NCBI GenBank assembly: GCA_013360215.1
Contig: JABWCP010000016.1
Location: 3,185 to 67,184, forward strand
Origin: a bacterium
GTDB lineage: Bacteria; CLD3; SB21
Direction: 5' to 3'
DNA length: 64,000 nucleotides
Part shown: positions 35,553 to 45,418 of the stretch, piece after piece
Layout: each line of letters begins with the position of its first letter
Numbering within the stretch: the first letter of the stretch is position 1
The notes under the pieces: model-generated
Database searches by the model: none
What the model saw: the letters and a program-made list of their open reading frames with translations, nothing else
What the model was told of the DNA's origin: nothing
Program-made: the position numbers and the translations under genes

Positions 35553-38300
35553 TTATCTTTTCAGATACGACTTTAAATGTTTTCCGGTATATGAATTCCC
35601 AACCTGCGCTACTTCTTCGGGCGTGCCGGTGGCAACGATCGTACCGCCTTTATCGCCGCCCTCCGGACCGAGATCAATGATGTAGTCGGCACACTTGATC
35701 ACATCGAGATTGTGTTCGATGACGATGATGGAATGACCGGCTTCGATCAGTTTGTTAAAGCTCGTTAACAGTTTATTGATATCTTCAAAATGCAAACCGG
35801 TTGTCGGTTCATCCATAATATACAGCACGTGATCGCCCGATTTGTCCGCCAAATGAGCCGCTAATTTGACGCGTTGCGCTTCGCCGCCGGACAAAGTCGT
35901 TCCCGCCTGACCGAGTTTGAGATACCCCAAGCCAACGTCGTCCAACACCTGAAGTTTTTTTACAATTTTAGGATGCGCTTTAAAAAACGTCAACGCTTCG
36001 GTGATGGACATTTCCAACACATCATGGATATTCTTATCGTGAAAATGTACTTCTAAAACTTCTTTTTTATAACGCTTACCTTTACACTCTTCGCATTCGA
36101 GATACACGTCGGCAAGAAACTGCATTTCCACCAAAATTTGTCCCGCACCTTCACAGACTTCGCATCGCCCCCCCGGCACATTAAACGAGAAGGTTCCCGA
36201 TTGATAGCCACGCATTTTAGCGGTCGGCGTGGCTGCAAATACGTCACGAATCAGATCAAATACTTTGACGTATGTCGCCGGGTTGCTGCGCGGAGTGCGC
36301 CCGATGGGCTGCTGATCCACCATTTCGATAGCATCCACATGCTCCACACCGAGTATTTCTTTGTGCAATCCGATTTTATTAGACCATTGACCTTTTTTTC
36401 GCATAGCCGCGGCATACAAAATGTCATGTATCAGTGTGCTTTTACCGGAACCGCTGACGCCGGTGATGCACACAAACATGCCCAGCGGAAACTGAGCATC
36501 AATTCGTTTGAGATTATTTTCTGCGGCACCTTTAAGAACGATAGATTGGCCTCTACCTTGACGCCGTTCGGATGGAAGTGTAATTTCTTTTCGACCGGAG
36601 AGATACAATCCTGTCAGCGATGATGTGCTTTGACAAATCGCCGCATGATCCCCCTGAAACACCACTTCTCCGCCGTACATACCCGCACGAGGGCCCATAT
36701 CAATAATTTCGTGGCAAGAAGCCATCATATCGCGGTCATGCTCCACGACGACGACGGTGTTGCCTATCGCCTGAAGATTTTTAAGTATATGAATGAGTTT
36801 ATCATTATCGCGCGGATGCAAACCAATACTGGGTTCATCCAAAATATACAAAGAGCCGACCAACGCCGATCCAAGCGACGTCGCCAAACTAATACGTTGC
36901 GCTTCGCCGCCGGAGAGTGTCCCGGCCAGACGATTGCATGTCAGGTATTCGAGCCCGACATTTTTCAGATAGTTATAACGTTTGAGAATTTCTTCCAACG
37001 GGCGGCGTGCAATCTCACGATCCATTTCCGATAATTGAATGTTTTCAAAAAAATGTACGGCTTCACTAACCGTCATATCATTGATTTCGTGAATCGTTTT
37101 ATCGGCGACTTTAACACAATTGGCATCCGCACGCAGACGTGAACCGCCGCAATCCGAGCACGTCACATAACCCCGGTATTTGCTGAGTAAAACACGCACG
37201 TGCATTTTGTAGGTTTTGCTTTCGAGCCATTTAAAATATTCACGAATTCCGTCAAATCCGTCTCCGCCTTGCATGACTTTTTCGTATTGCTCTTTGGTAA
37301 GATCCATGACCGGAATGTTCAGCGGAAAGCCGTTTTTCTTAGCCGCTTTTTCCAATCGTTCCTGAAAATCGGCGTAACCGTCCGTCGTCCACGGTTTGAT
37401 CGCACCTTCCTTAAGTGTTTTGGTTCGATCCGGTATGACGAGATCCATATCTACTTCGATCTTATTTCCAAAACCCTGACATGACGGACAAGCGCCGTAC
37501 GGATTATTAAACGAGAATAAACGCGGATCAGGTTCGATATATGCCGTGCCGCACGCATTGCATTCAAACTTATTGGAGAAACGAAGCGTTTCGCCTTCCA
37601 TTATTTGAACGATCATTTTGCCTTCACCGTTGAGAAAAGCGGTTTCGACCGAATCGGCAATACGCGCTTTTTCTTCTTTGTTTACAGCGATACGATCTAC
37701 AAGTACACGGACTGTTTTTTGTTTCAGGATTTTTTTTACGATGGCTTCGTCATTGAGCTCAGCGATAACATCATCCACGATCAAACGCGTAAAGCCCTTT
37801 TCGTGAAGTGACAAAATCGTTTGTTCGTTAGCCGCGAGTTCAAAAAGAACATGTAATTTGGTTCGTTCCGGCAAAGCGAGAATCCGTTGTACGACATAAC
37901 CGACGGTATCTTTTCGAACCAATGCACCGCAATTTCGGCAGTATGTTTTTCCTGCACGACCAAAGAGCAAACGGAGAAAATCATAAATTTCCGTCACCGT
38001 CCCCACCGTTGAGCGCGGATTTTTGGCCAAAGTGCGCTGTTCGATGGCCAACGCGGGGCTGATACCTTTGATATGATCCACTTCCGGTTTGTCCATGCGC
38101 TCCAGAAATTGGCGCGCATACGCCGATAGTGATTCGACATACCGCCTTTGGCCTTCCGCATACAGCGTATCAAACGCTAATGAAGATTTGCCGGAACCAC
38201 TGACGCCGGTGATCACGATGAATTTGTTTCGTGGAATATTGAGGCTGATATTTTTGAGATTGTGTACGCGTGCACCGCGTATTTCGATCATGGGTTCCAT
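35553..38300 (-). CDS. uvrA: UvrA, damage-recognition ATPase of excision repair
   Basis: 915 residues, slightly short of the usual 940. Two ABC modules: Walker A GVSGSGKSSLAFDTLYAEG near 32 and GVSGSGKSTLIHDILYAAA near 613; signatures LSGGEAQRISLATSLG and LSGGEAQRVKLAAHLA; Walker B YILDEPSIGLHPRD and YIMDEPTTGLHFED. Zinc cysteines are present in CRNCG, CNACG with CPSCQGFG, CSDCGG, and in CEVCEGAG with CEECKG. UvrA with UvrB scans DNA for bulky lesions. It starts 4 nt after the GT9 gene, so it is probably read through from the polysaccharide locus, although a promoter inside the upstream gene cannot be excluded. The start could also be the ATG three codons later. Confidence 0.97.
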   Translation of the reverse strand: MEPMIEIRGARVHNLKNISLNIPRNKFIVITGVSGSGKSSLAFDTLYAEGQRRYVESLSAYARQFLERMDKPEVDHIKGISPALAIEQRTLAKNPRSTVGTVTEIYDFLRLLFGRAGKTYCRNCGALVRKDTVGYVVQRILALPERTKLHVLFELAANEQTILSLHEKGFTRLIVDDVIAELNDEAIVKKILKQKTVRVLVDRIAVNKEEKARIADSVETAFLNGEGKMIVQIMEGETLRFSNKFECNACGTAYIEPDPRLFSFNNPYGACPSCQGFGNKIEVDMDLVIPDRTKTLKEGAIKPWTTDGYADFQERLEKAAKKNGFPLNIPVMDLTKEQYEKVMQGGDGFDGIREYFKWLESKTYKMHVRVLLSKYRGYVTCSDCGGSRLRADANCVKVADKTIHEINDMTVSEAVHFFENIQLSEMDREIARRPLEEILKRYNYLKNVGLEYLTCNRLAGTLSGGEAQRISLATSLGSALVGSLYILDEPSIGLHPRDNDKLIHILKNLQAIGNTVVVVEHDRDMMASCHEIIDMGPRAGMYGGEVVFQGDHAAICQSTSSLTGLYLSGRKEITLPSERRQGRGQSIVLKGAAENNLKRIDAQFPLGMFVCITGVSGSGKSTLIHDILYAAAMRKKGQWSNKIGLHKEILGVEHVDAIEMVDQQPIGRTPRSNPATYVKVFDLIRDVFAATPTAKMRGYQSGTFSFNVPGGRCEVCEGAGQILVEMQFLADVYLECEECKGKRYKKEVLEVHFHDKNIHDVLEMSITEALTFFKAHPKIVKKLQVLDDVGLGYLKLGQAGTTLSGGEAQRVKLAAHLADKSGDHVLYIMDEPTTGLHFEDINKLLTSFNKLIEAGHSIIVIEHNLDVIKCADYIIDLGPEGGDKGGTIVATGTPEEVAQVGNSYTGKHLKSYLKR

Positions 38301-38304
38301 ATAC

Positions 38305-39297
38305 TTACGATTTGATAAATGGCTTTAATCCGAATTTCGAAGTGGTCAATGTTTGTACGACTTGTTCGAGCGTCACCTGATTAACATCGCGGCCGTTACG
38401 AATCACGGTATGTTTTTCACCGTAAGGTCCGATATGCCGCTCATCTTTGGGTCCAAAAATTGCAAACACCGGTGTTCCTACGGCGGTCGAAAGATGCATA
38501 ATTCCGGAATCGTTAGAAACAAAAAAATGCGCTTGTGCGATCAACGCTGCGGTCTCTTCCAAAGTACACTGTCCTGCAAAATTGAGCGGCTTATGCTGAG
38601 CCTGCTCCATAATTTTTCGCACATCATCCGCTTCATCTTTACCGCCGACAATAAAAACTGTTGCATCGTATGTAGTATATAAATAATCCGCCAAAGCAGC
38701 ATAACGTTCCGGCGGCCAACGCTTGAAAGCTGCGGCAGGGTTGCAGCCGGGATGAAAACCAATGACAAGTTTTTTCCTGTCATGTGCTATTTTAGTTTTC
38801 ATTTTGGCTAGCGCAACATCGCTGATATGAAATTTTGGTGATGGTTTTGACCAGTGATTAACTTTTAAAAAATGAAGCAGTTCAAGATTACATTCCAACC
38901 GATGAACGCCTTCACCGATCGGAGTAAGTGCATGATACAAGACATCTAAGTTTCTAGGAAATTTGTGCGGTGAGTGATGTTTGATTCGAACCGGTATACC
39001 CGCTAAAACAGGAAGTAAAAGTTGCGAGTAGGTGTTCGACGGAATGGCACCGATATACAGATCAAACTTTTCTTTGCGTATTTTTCCAACCAACCCGAGA
39101 TATTTTTTTATCGACGAAATATCCATCGCCCAGATTTTTTGAATACCCGGATGCGAACGAAACACATGCTGTGTAGCAGCACTACAGAGAACATGTATGT
39201 GAGACTGCGGAAAGTTATTTTGAATTTCGTTCAACAACGGCTGCGCCATCAGCGCGTCACCGATACCGGCGGAAATACTAAGGAGAATTTTTTCCAT
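38305..39297 (-). CDS. Glycosyltransferase family 9 (heptosyltransferase-like)
   Basis: 330 residues. GT-B fold protein: N-terminal SISAGIGDALMAQPLLNEIQ, the family's G-D-x-L-M-x-P motif; C-terminal nucleotide-sugar site GFHPGCNPAAAFKRWPPERY and FVSNDSGIMHLSTAVGTPVF, ending with FGPKDERHIGPYG. GT9 enzymes usually add ADP-heptose in the LPS core or related sugars. It is the last sugar gene of the locus, after asnB. The acceptor is unknown. Confidence 0.9.
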   Translation of the reverse strand: MEKILLSISAGIGDALMAQPLLNEIQNNFPQSHIHVLCSAATQHVFRSHPGIQKIWAMDISSIKKYLGLVGKIRKEKFDLYIGAIPSNTYSQLLLPVLAGIPVRIKHHSPHKFPRNLDVLYHALTPIGEGVHRLECNLELLHFLKVNHWSKPSPKFHISDVALAKMKTKIAHDRKKLVIGFHPGCNPAAAFKRWPPERYAALADYLYTTYDATVFIVGGKDEADDVRKIMEQAQHKPLNFAGQCTLEETAALIAQAHFFVSNDSGIMHLSTAVGTPVFAIFGPKDERHIGPYGEKHTVIRNGRDVNQVTLEQVVQTLTTSKFGLKPFIKS

Positions 39298-39318
39298 TTA
39301 TTATAAAAAAACCATAGG

Positions 39319-41172
39319 TTACATTTTCTTATAATATGTATCATACCAACGCGCCAAAAACCAAAGACTCCAAATGCGTGAAGCATGGTTTTTGGAACTG
39401 TTTAAATGGGTTGTAATCATGGTCTCTATAAAATGAAGGTTCATATGTTCTTTGATCAATTCACAATCCATTATTTCGCGATGAATCATACGGGTTAAAT
39501 CGGGATTAGATTTGAACCAGTCTCGCATCGGTAGCGAAAAACCGCGTTTATTTCGATAGATCAGTTCTTTAGGGAATTGTGGCTCCAATATTTTTTTTAG
39601 CACATATTTTTTTTCACTTTTACGCATTCTCATCGAAACCGGCATTTGTGCCGCAAGTTCAATAACCTTGTGATCAAGCAGAGGAACTCTGACTTCAATA
39701 GAATGCGCCATGCTGGCTCTATCCACTTTTGTGAGACCATTTTCAGGTAAATAGGTATGCATATCTATATTTTGCATTTTATTCAAAAGCGCATCGGAGC
39801 TATTCATATAAGAGTCGAATAATCGTTCCCGATGTTCTACAGGGAATTTCATCATATCTGCGATTTGGGCCGAATGAAAAATATTAATCATACCGTAATA
39901 ACGAGTCATATCTGATTGCGAATGAAATCGAAGATAATTTTTTCCAAGTATACTCTGCGGCCAAAAAGTGGCTATTTTTGATAACCAATCTTTATTTAAC
40001 CATGAATTTGATTGGGACCATTCCAAAAGTTGTTCGTATCGTTTATAACCGCCAAATACTTCGTCACCGCCATCGCCCGACAAAGCTACAGTCACATGAG
40101 ATCGGATTATTTTTGCAATTTGATATGTTGGTACAGCGGAACTGTCTGCAAAAGGTTCATCATAAGCATATACTAAATTCGATAAAATCGTATTGAGATC
40201 TGTCGCTTGCACGCTCTTTTCAACATGTCGGCTTTGTATGATAGCAGACACCTGACGAGCGTACGCGCTTTCGTCAAACTTGCTTTCGTTCATACTGATC
40301 GTAAACGTATTGATAGCGCCAACGTGTTTTGCCATAAAATGAGACACGATAGTAGAATCAATACCCCCGCTTAAAAACGATCCGACAGGCACATCGCTGA
40401 TCATATGCATGCGGACAGAATCTGAAACGACGGATTCAATTTTATCGATCCATACTGTATCGTTATGCGCTCCATCTGTATATTGGCCAAACTGAATGTC
40501 CCAGTAGCATTTGTTTTTCATATTATGTTTGTCCCCATCAAACGTAATATGGAGCCAGTGAGCCGGAGGTAGCTTTTTTATTCTATTATAAATGGAGGAC
40601 GGAGAAGGCACATAACCATATTGCAGGTATTCACGCATTGCTGAATAGTCAATAGTGCGATCTATACTTTTATCTTGAAGAATGGCTTTTATCTCTGAGC
40701 CAAATAAAAACTTATTCTGATCTGCGTAATAATAAATGGGTTTAATTCCAACTCGATCTCTTGCCAAAAAAAGCGATTTGGTACGTTCATCCCAAATGGC
40801 TAATGCGAACATTCCACGGAATCGGTCTAAGCAACTTGCCCCCCACTGTAGATAAGCTTTAAGAATAACTTCTGTGTCGCTTTGGGTACGAAAGTTCCAA
40901 CCTAATTTTATTAGTTCCTCCCTAACTTCACCAAAATTATATGTCTCACCGTTATATACTATGCAAGACTTGCCGTCGTCATCATACATCGGTTGTTGAC
41001 CTGTTTTCAGATCAATGATACTTAAACGACGATGCGCTAATCCGACATGTTGACGAATAAAAAAACCATCGCCATCAGGGCCACGATGAGCCAAGGCATC
41101 ACCCATCGCCTTAAGTAAAAACTCATTAACGGGCTCACCAGAAAAATTCATTACACCTGCAATGCCACACAT
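39319..41172 (-). CDS. asnB: Asparagine synthase (glutamine-hydrolysing)-type amidotransferase
   Basis: 617 residues. N-terminal Ntn glutaminase with catalytic Cys2 (MCGIAGVMNFSG) and the synthetase domain with the ATP-loop SFLSGGIDSTIVSH and LSGDGGDEVFGGYKRY. Paralogues inside polysaccharide loci often amidate a sugar carboxylate or an amino-acid substituent instead of making asparagine; here the setting (between GT4 and GT9) favours that, while general AsnB activity cannot be excluded. The N-terminal GAT and synthetase motifs look intact. GAGG stands 9 nt before the ATG. Confidence 0.9.
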   Translation of the reverse strand: MCGIAGVMNFSGEPVNEFLLKAMGDALAHRGPDGDGFFIRQHVGLAHRRLSIIDLKTGQQPMYDDDGKSCIVYNGETYNFGEVREELIKLGWNFRTQSDTEVILKAYLQWGASCLDRFRGMFALAIWDERTKSLFLARDRVGIKPIYYYADQNKFLFGSEIKAILQDKSIDRTIDYSAMREYLQYGYVPSPSSIYNRIKKLPPAHWLHITFDGDKHNMKNKCYWDIQFGQYTDGAHNDTVWIDKIESVVSDSVRMHMISDVPVGSFLSGGIDSTIVSHFMAKHVGAINTFTISMNESKFDESAYARQVSAIIQSRHVEKSVQATDLNTILSNLVYAYDEPFADSSAVPTYQIAKIIRSHVTVALSGDGGDEVFGGYKRYEQLLEWSQSNSWLNKDWLSKIATFWPQSILGKNYLRFHSQSDMTRYYGMINIFHSAQIADMMKFPVEHRERLFDSYMNSSDALLNKMQNIDMHTYLPENGLTKVDRASMAHSIEVRVPLLDHKVIELAAQMPVSMRMRKSEKKYVLKKILEPQFPKELIYRNKRGFSLPMRDWFKSNPDLTRMIHREIMDCELIKEHMNLHFIETMITTHLNSSKNHASRIWSLWFLARWYDTYYKKM

Positions 41173-41192
41173 AAATGTAACCTCAAATTTTA

Positions 41193-42419
41193 TTATTCGA
41201 AAAGTTCCGAATAAACTCTCAATGAGTTCTTATAAAACCGTTTAACATTGTATTTTTCAACCACTAGGCGGTGACCACTCTCACCCAATCGCTGCGCCAA
41301 AATCGGATCAGCTCGTAACTGTTCAACAATTCCCGGCATCTCCGATGGAGTATTTATAATATAACCGCAGTTTTGACCTAATATAATCTCTGCAGGACCA
41401 CCGCTATCGAAAAAAACAACTACAGGCTTCTTTTTATACATAGCTTCAACCAATGATACACCAAATGTTTCGTTATCAGAGGATAATACAAACAGATTCA
41501 TCGCAGACATTGCATCAGATGGATTTTCAAGAATACCTGTAAACGTTACTTTATCAAGCATGTTGTTATGCGCGACAAATTGTTTGAGGGTTTGTTCTAG
41601 AATTGTATCGCCGCCGCCAACGACAACTAAGTGGAAATCTTTTAAATTCGAAATCATTGAAAATCCCATGAGAAGCCTATCTAAGCGTTTGCGAGTGTCA
41701 AACCGACATACAGTTCCAATCAAAAAAACATTTTTATCAATATTATATGATGCACGAAAACCTGTTTCATCGCCTTTTCTATTATTGAATTCGATACCAT
41801 TCATTACTATGCGTATTTTCTGGGGTTGAATGCCATATTTCTCAACGGCACTTTTAGCGGTATAGCGGCTATTAGCGATTAAATAAGTACACCACTTGCG
41901 GAGAAATAGCTCGAAATATTTTCGTTTAATAAGTCTGTATAATGAACGTCTGTTAGGAATTTTTGATTGGGAAGTATTCTCCTTTGCCGGTAATTTTATT
42001 AATTGATCGCCCCTACGGCCATCATCGCTGCGTCGTCTCCATATTGTTTTTTTTATTTTTTTCGCCAAAACGAAGAACACATCCCTTAAGCTTTTCTTGT
42101 TAAGCAAATATATTCCTGATAAACGATATATGAGCGGTTTCCCTGATAAAATACCCGCCAAAAAAAATTTCCAATCTACAAAGTGAAAAACAATAATGTC
42201 TTGTTTATCCATTAAATTAATCATCTCTCGTAAATCAGTTACGTCGCAATAAACTGGAATTCCTAACGATTTTATTTTTTTAAAATAAGGACCAACAGGA
42301 TATTTAAAAAAAACCGAAGTTTGAGTTCTTTGATCTTTTGATTCTTCATTTAAAAGTATATAAAGAACTTTCTCTCGTCCGCCGATATTTCCGTTGCTTA
42401 TGATGTGAAGTAGTTTCAT
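41193..42419 (-). CDS. Glycosyltransferase family 4
   Basis: 408 residues. GT-B protein: GNIGGREKVLYILLNE at the N-terminus; FLIGTVCRFDTRKRLDRLLMGF; and the C-terminal donor site with E-X7-E in ETFGVSLVEAMYKKKPVVVF. A basic, Lys/Arg-rich insert near residues 135-175 lies between the two domains. It transfers a sugar to a growing lipid-linked oligosaccharide; donor and linkage are unknown. It overlaps the upstream deacetylase gene by four bases. Sequence is AT-rich. Confidence 0.9.
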   Translation of the reverse strand: MKLLHIISNGNIGGREKVLYILLNEESKDQRTQTSVFFKYPVGPYFKKIKSLGIPVYCDVTDLREMINLMDKQDIIVFHFVDWKFFLAGILSGKPLIYRLSGIYLLNKKSLRDVFFVLAKKIKKTIWRRRSDDGRRGDQLIKLPAKENTSQSKIPNRRSLYRLIKRKYFELFLRKWCTYLIANSRYTAKSAVEKYGIQPQKIRIVMNGIEFNNRKGDETGFRASYNIDKNVFLIGTVCRFDTRKRLDRLLMGFSMISNLKDFHLVVVGGGDTILEQTLKQFVAHNNMLDKVTFTGILENPSDAMSAMNLFVLSSDNETFGVSLVEAMYKKKPVVVFFDSGGPAEIILGQNCGYIINTPSEMPGIVEQLRADPILAQRLGESGHRLVVEKYNVKRFYKNSLRVYSELFE

Positions 42420-43420
42420 ATATCTCTGCCATAGTACTGTGTAGAGTCACTCAAACCGATGGAGTGGACAGAATGGCAACCATATAAGTAATCTAACGTG
42501 TACCTGATGGTACTTATTATTTGATCAACTTCTAATGGCGATTGCGCATACGGGCTCGCACCAGATTGTAATTCATTACTATGGAACATCATATTCAGTA
42601 CTATAGGTTCATGAGCATTATGAATCTTAATATGATTTTTAATAAGAGTTATCAAGCTATCAGCATTGGTAACTCTCGGTCTTAATGAATATGTTTTTTC
42701 TCTTTTCTTTGCAAAGAGAATACGTGAGAACTTTCTTATTTCGTTTTGTTCTGAAAGTGGTTTTCCTATGAAAAAAGGGATTCGCTGAAAAAGCCAATTA
42801 TGAACGGTCATTGGCACATGTAATATTTTGCAAGTTTCTTGTTTTCCAAAATTCATCCAGTTTTGCACATCAGGATAAAATGGCTTAACCGGAGTATAGT
42901 AAAAGTTATATGTGGCTTTCCCTGTTTTAATTATGTTAAAAGGTAATAAACTGGAGTCAACACTATATCCAAGTTCCGCTAAAATGCGCCATGTATTTTG
43001 CCCGATGCCAAACCTTCCGGCACGGAAGGACTTCGGCATATATCCGAACTTGATCTTAAATAGTTCTGTAAGTGTTCTAAGCTTTTCTCGTTCCAAAGTT
43101 TCATTGTAATCAGATTGAAAATCGTTAGTCCATCTTGGATTTTGAACCTTATCAGGGTCAATGAATTCACCATGTAAATGTGTACCTAATTCGCATCGAT
43201 CCTGAATTGATTTAAAATAACTCACACTTTCTTCATTATACATTACTTCAGGGCTCAATAGATAGGTTGGTTTTATTTTATATCCATCCAACATAGGTTG
43301 AAGTTTTTCAGCTACACCTTCGTAAATATTACGAAACGAAATCGGATATGGAATACTCCAATCGATACTTTTGTCGCACTCAGTATCAATCGATACTATG
43401 AAGAAAACAACTCTATTCAT
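42416..43420 (-). CDS. Polysaccharide deacetylase-like protein (WalW-type)
   Basis: 334 residues with a NodB-like fold. Candidate metal/catalytic residues: Asp12 in SIDTECDKS, His81 and His83 in ELGTHLHGEF, and SFRAGRFGIGQNTW near 131-144. The usual TFDDG motif is altered to IDTE, as in the WalW-like branch found in LPS loci. It may remove an acyl group from an amino sugar, but activity is not assured. Overlaps the GT4 gene by four bases; a 43-nt gap separates it from the upstream membrane-protein gene. Confidence 0.78.
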   Translation of the reverse strand: MNRVVFFIVSIDTECDKSIDWSIPYPISFRNIYEGVAEKLQPMLDGYKIKPTYLLSPEVMYNEESVSYFKSIQDRCELGTHLHGEFIDPDKVQNPRWTNDFQSDYNETLEREKLRTLTELFKIKFGYMPKSFRAGRFGIGQNTWRILAELGYSVDSSLLPFNIIKTGKATYNFYYTPVKPFYPDVQNWMNFGKQETCKILHVPMTVHNWLFQRIPFFIGKPLSEQNEIRKFSRILFAKKREKTYSLRPRVTNADSLITLIKNHIKIHNAHEPIVLNMMFHSNELQSGASPYAQSPLEVDQIISTIRYTLDYLYGCHSVHSIGLSDSTQYYGRDI

Positions 43421-43463
43421 ACGATCATTATACTAAATAGCAGTCAACTTGGTAAGTTTGATT

Positions 43464-44714
43464 TTATAGTTTTTGCAATAAAAGCCTTAGAATCGTACGA
43501 AACTGAAAGCTAACAAAAAAAACTGCGACTCCGTAAAAGGAAAACGTCAGCCACCGATTCCTCAAGCGATTTATATATGTTAAGATGATTTGATAGCCGG
43601 CCAGCATAGCAAAAGAAAAGAGAACATGATACAATGTAAGTACTCTGGGTGTGATAAAAAAAAACAAATAAAAACATGTTAACCCAATACCTAATGCGAT
43701 GAATCTTCGATATATTGAATTCCAAAACATCACACCAGCTATCAAAAAGCAACACCCTATCCACGAATAGGTAGAAATCAAATAGTAAAAAAAACGCTCT
43801 GTATTATGTGGCAGACGCTCGAGTATTTTACTACCAAAACTAGCCATATACTCCGTTGCCCCCCCCGCCTCTTCAGCATTATCCCATACTCGATGTATGA
43901 CGTCATATCGCGCATTATCGTTTGTTGGATTTTGGTAAGGACTGTTCAATTCGCCAAGGACAAGATTGACATATGTTTTACCGCTTAGTTGCCAAGAGCC
44001 AGTCTGATTTTTAAGAAACAAACTATACGGCAAATAGAGAACTATAAAACATAATACAGCAACCCATTTGACGTTTCGATTATTAAAAGCACTTAATGAA
44101 ATCACTACAAGCCCCAACAGAATCCCTTCCGGTTTAGTTAAAGACAATATTCCCCATAACATGCCTAACATAATTCCCCAAGTAAGGCCCTTATTTTCTT
44201 TTCCTATAATAGATGCCCAAATTAGAGATAAAAACAAAAAAATCATCGGTAACTCTGCATAGCCTCTCCCAGCCTGAATCAAAAACTGAGAATTAAATAC
44301 AAAGAACATTAACCCGACTGTACAGAGATGAGAGCAAAAACCCATCAACTGTAAAATTTTTTTCATCAAGATCGCGGATAAGACATACGAAGCAATTCCT
44401 ATTCCCAGCAGTGTAGGCCATTCTACCAAAGTTAGAAAATAAAGAAGTCCTATAAAAATAGGATATCCTGGCGGCAAAACAATATCATAATTATCGTTTA
44501 ATACGATTCCTTTTCCACTAAACAAGCCGCGAGAAATATTAAAATACTCCCATGGGTCATTGAAGGCCATTAAATCATACGGATTACTAATATACCATGC
44601 CGTTGAAGCTAAAAGCATCAATATCAAAATATCTGCATGATTTTGGATGTAAATAAGAAAACTCTTCTGCCTGTTTCGAAGTTGGAGAGCTTTTATTCTT
44701 GTATTTTTACCCAT
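43464..44714 (-). CDS. GT-C-like multispanning membrane glycosyltransferase
   Basis: 416 residues with about ten membrane helices. The first periplasmic loop carries AFNDPWEYFNISRGLFSGKG with an acidic residue of the GT39/ArnT type, and PPGYPIFIGLLYF follows. Such proteins transfer a sugar from polyprenyl-phosphate donors in the periplasm. It could instead be the locus polymerase (Wzy), which is equally variable; no separate Wzy is seen. Its ATG overlaps the methyltransferase stop by one base. Confidence 0.65.
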   Translation of the reverse strand: MGKNTRIKALQLRNRQKSFLIYIQNHADILILMLLASTAWYISNPYDLMAFNDPWEYFNISRGLFSGKGIVLNDNYDIVLPPGYPIFIGLLYFLTLVEWPTLLGIGIASYVLSAILMKKILQLMGFCSHLCTVGLMFFVFNSQFLIQAGRGYAELPMIFLFLSLIWASIIGKENKGLTWGIMLGMLWGILSLTKPEGILLGLVVISLSAFNNRNVKWVAVLCFIVLYLPYSLFLKNQTGSWQLSGKTYVNLVLGELNSPYQNPTNDNARYDVIHRVWDNAEEAGGATEYMASFGSKILERLPHNTERFFYYLISTYSWIGCCFLIAGVMFWNSIYRRFIALGIGLTCFYLFFFITPRVLTLYHVLFSFAMLAGYQIILTYINRLRNRWLTFSFYGVAVFFVSFQFRTILRLLLQKL

Positions 44715-45418
44715 TATCGTTTTGTAGCAATAAATATCATATTTTGACTGAATGGGTTATAGGAAAACATTTTGAAAATAACCTCAATTACTCGAAATAT
44801 CATACTGGAAACAATATCAGGGATAACTTTAGGTAAGTAAACCAGGCCATCATTCATTATTATTCGATCAACATTAAATCCTTGTTTTTCGAGAGCGGCT
44901 ACAATTTCCTTTCTTGAATAATATCTCGCAGAAGATTTTTTTTTTCTTTTCAAATATCGTGTGATATATTTTCTACCGCCATATTTATTAGGAGTCAGAA
45001 TCAACAAATGCCCGTTTTTTTTTAGAATGCGATGACATTCTTTGAGAACATTTTCTACATCAACATATTCTAACAAACCGACAGAATAAATCACCTCTAA
45101 TGATTCGTTTTCAATCCCTGTTTTTTGTGCATCTCCGAGAATGAAGTCAGCTTTTGGATAACGTCTTTTCGCCACATTCAACATATTTTGCGAAACCTCT
45201 AAACCTAATACTCTATTGGCCGATTCCAAAGCAAAACCTAAATAAGCTCCTGAACCACATCCCAAATCCAATACATTTCGTTTATCACAAAACGAACGAA
45301 TATGTTCTACGAGAATTGGATGCCAGTGGTCGTACAGATATTTCTCGAACACATTACGGTTTTTTCGGTTTTCGTATTGATCTACCGAAATAGTATCATA
45401 ATAAAGTTTATCATTCAT
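44714..45418 (-). CDS. SAM-dependent methyltransferase (class I)
   Basis: 234 residues. Rossmann-type fold with motif I VLDLGCGSGAYLGFAL near 49-64, then VLGLEVSQNMLNVAKRRYP, DFILGDAQKTGIENESLEVIYS and a post-motif LKKNGHLLILTPN. Within a polysaccharide locus it may methylate a sugar hydroxyl or a lipid-linked intermediate; substrate is unknown. It overlaps the flippase gene by 8 nt at one end and the next membrane gene by one base, so the three are coupled. Confidence 0.88.
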   Translation of the reverse strand: MNDKLYYDTISVDQYENRKNRNVFEKYLYDHWHPILVEHIRSFCDKRNVLDLGCGSGAYLGFALESANRVLGLEVSQNMLNVAKRRYPKADFILGDAQKTGIENESLEVIYSVGLLEYVDVENVLKECHRILKKNGHLLILTPNKYGGRKYITRYLKRKKKSSARYYSRKEIVAALEKQGFNVDRIIMNDGLVYLPKVIPDIVSSMIFRVIEVIFKMFSYNPFSQNMIFIATKR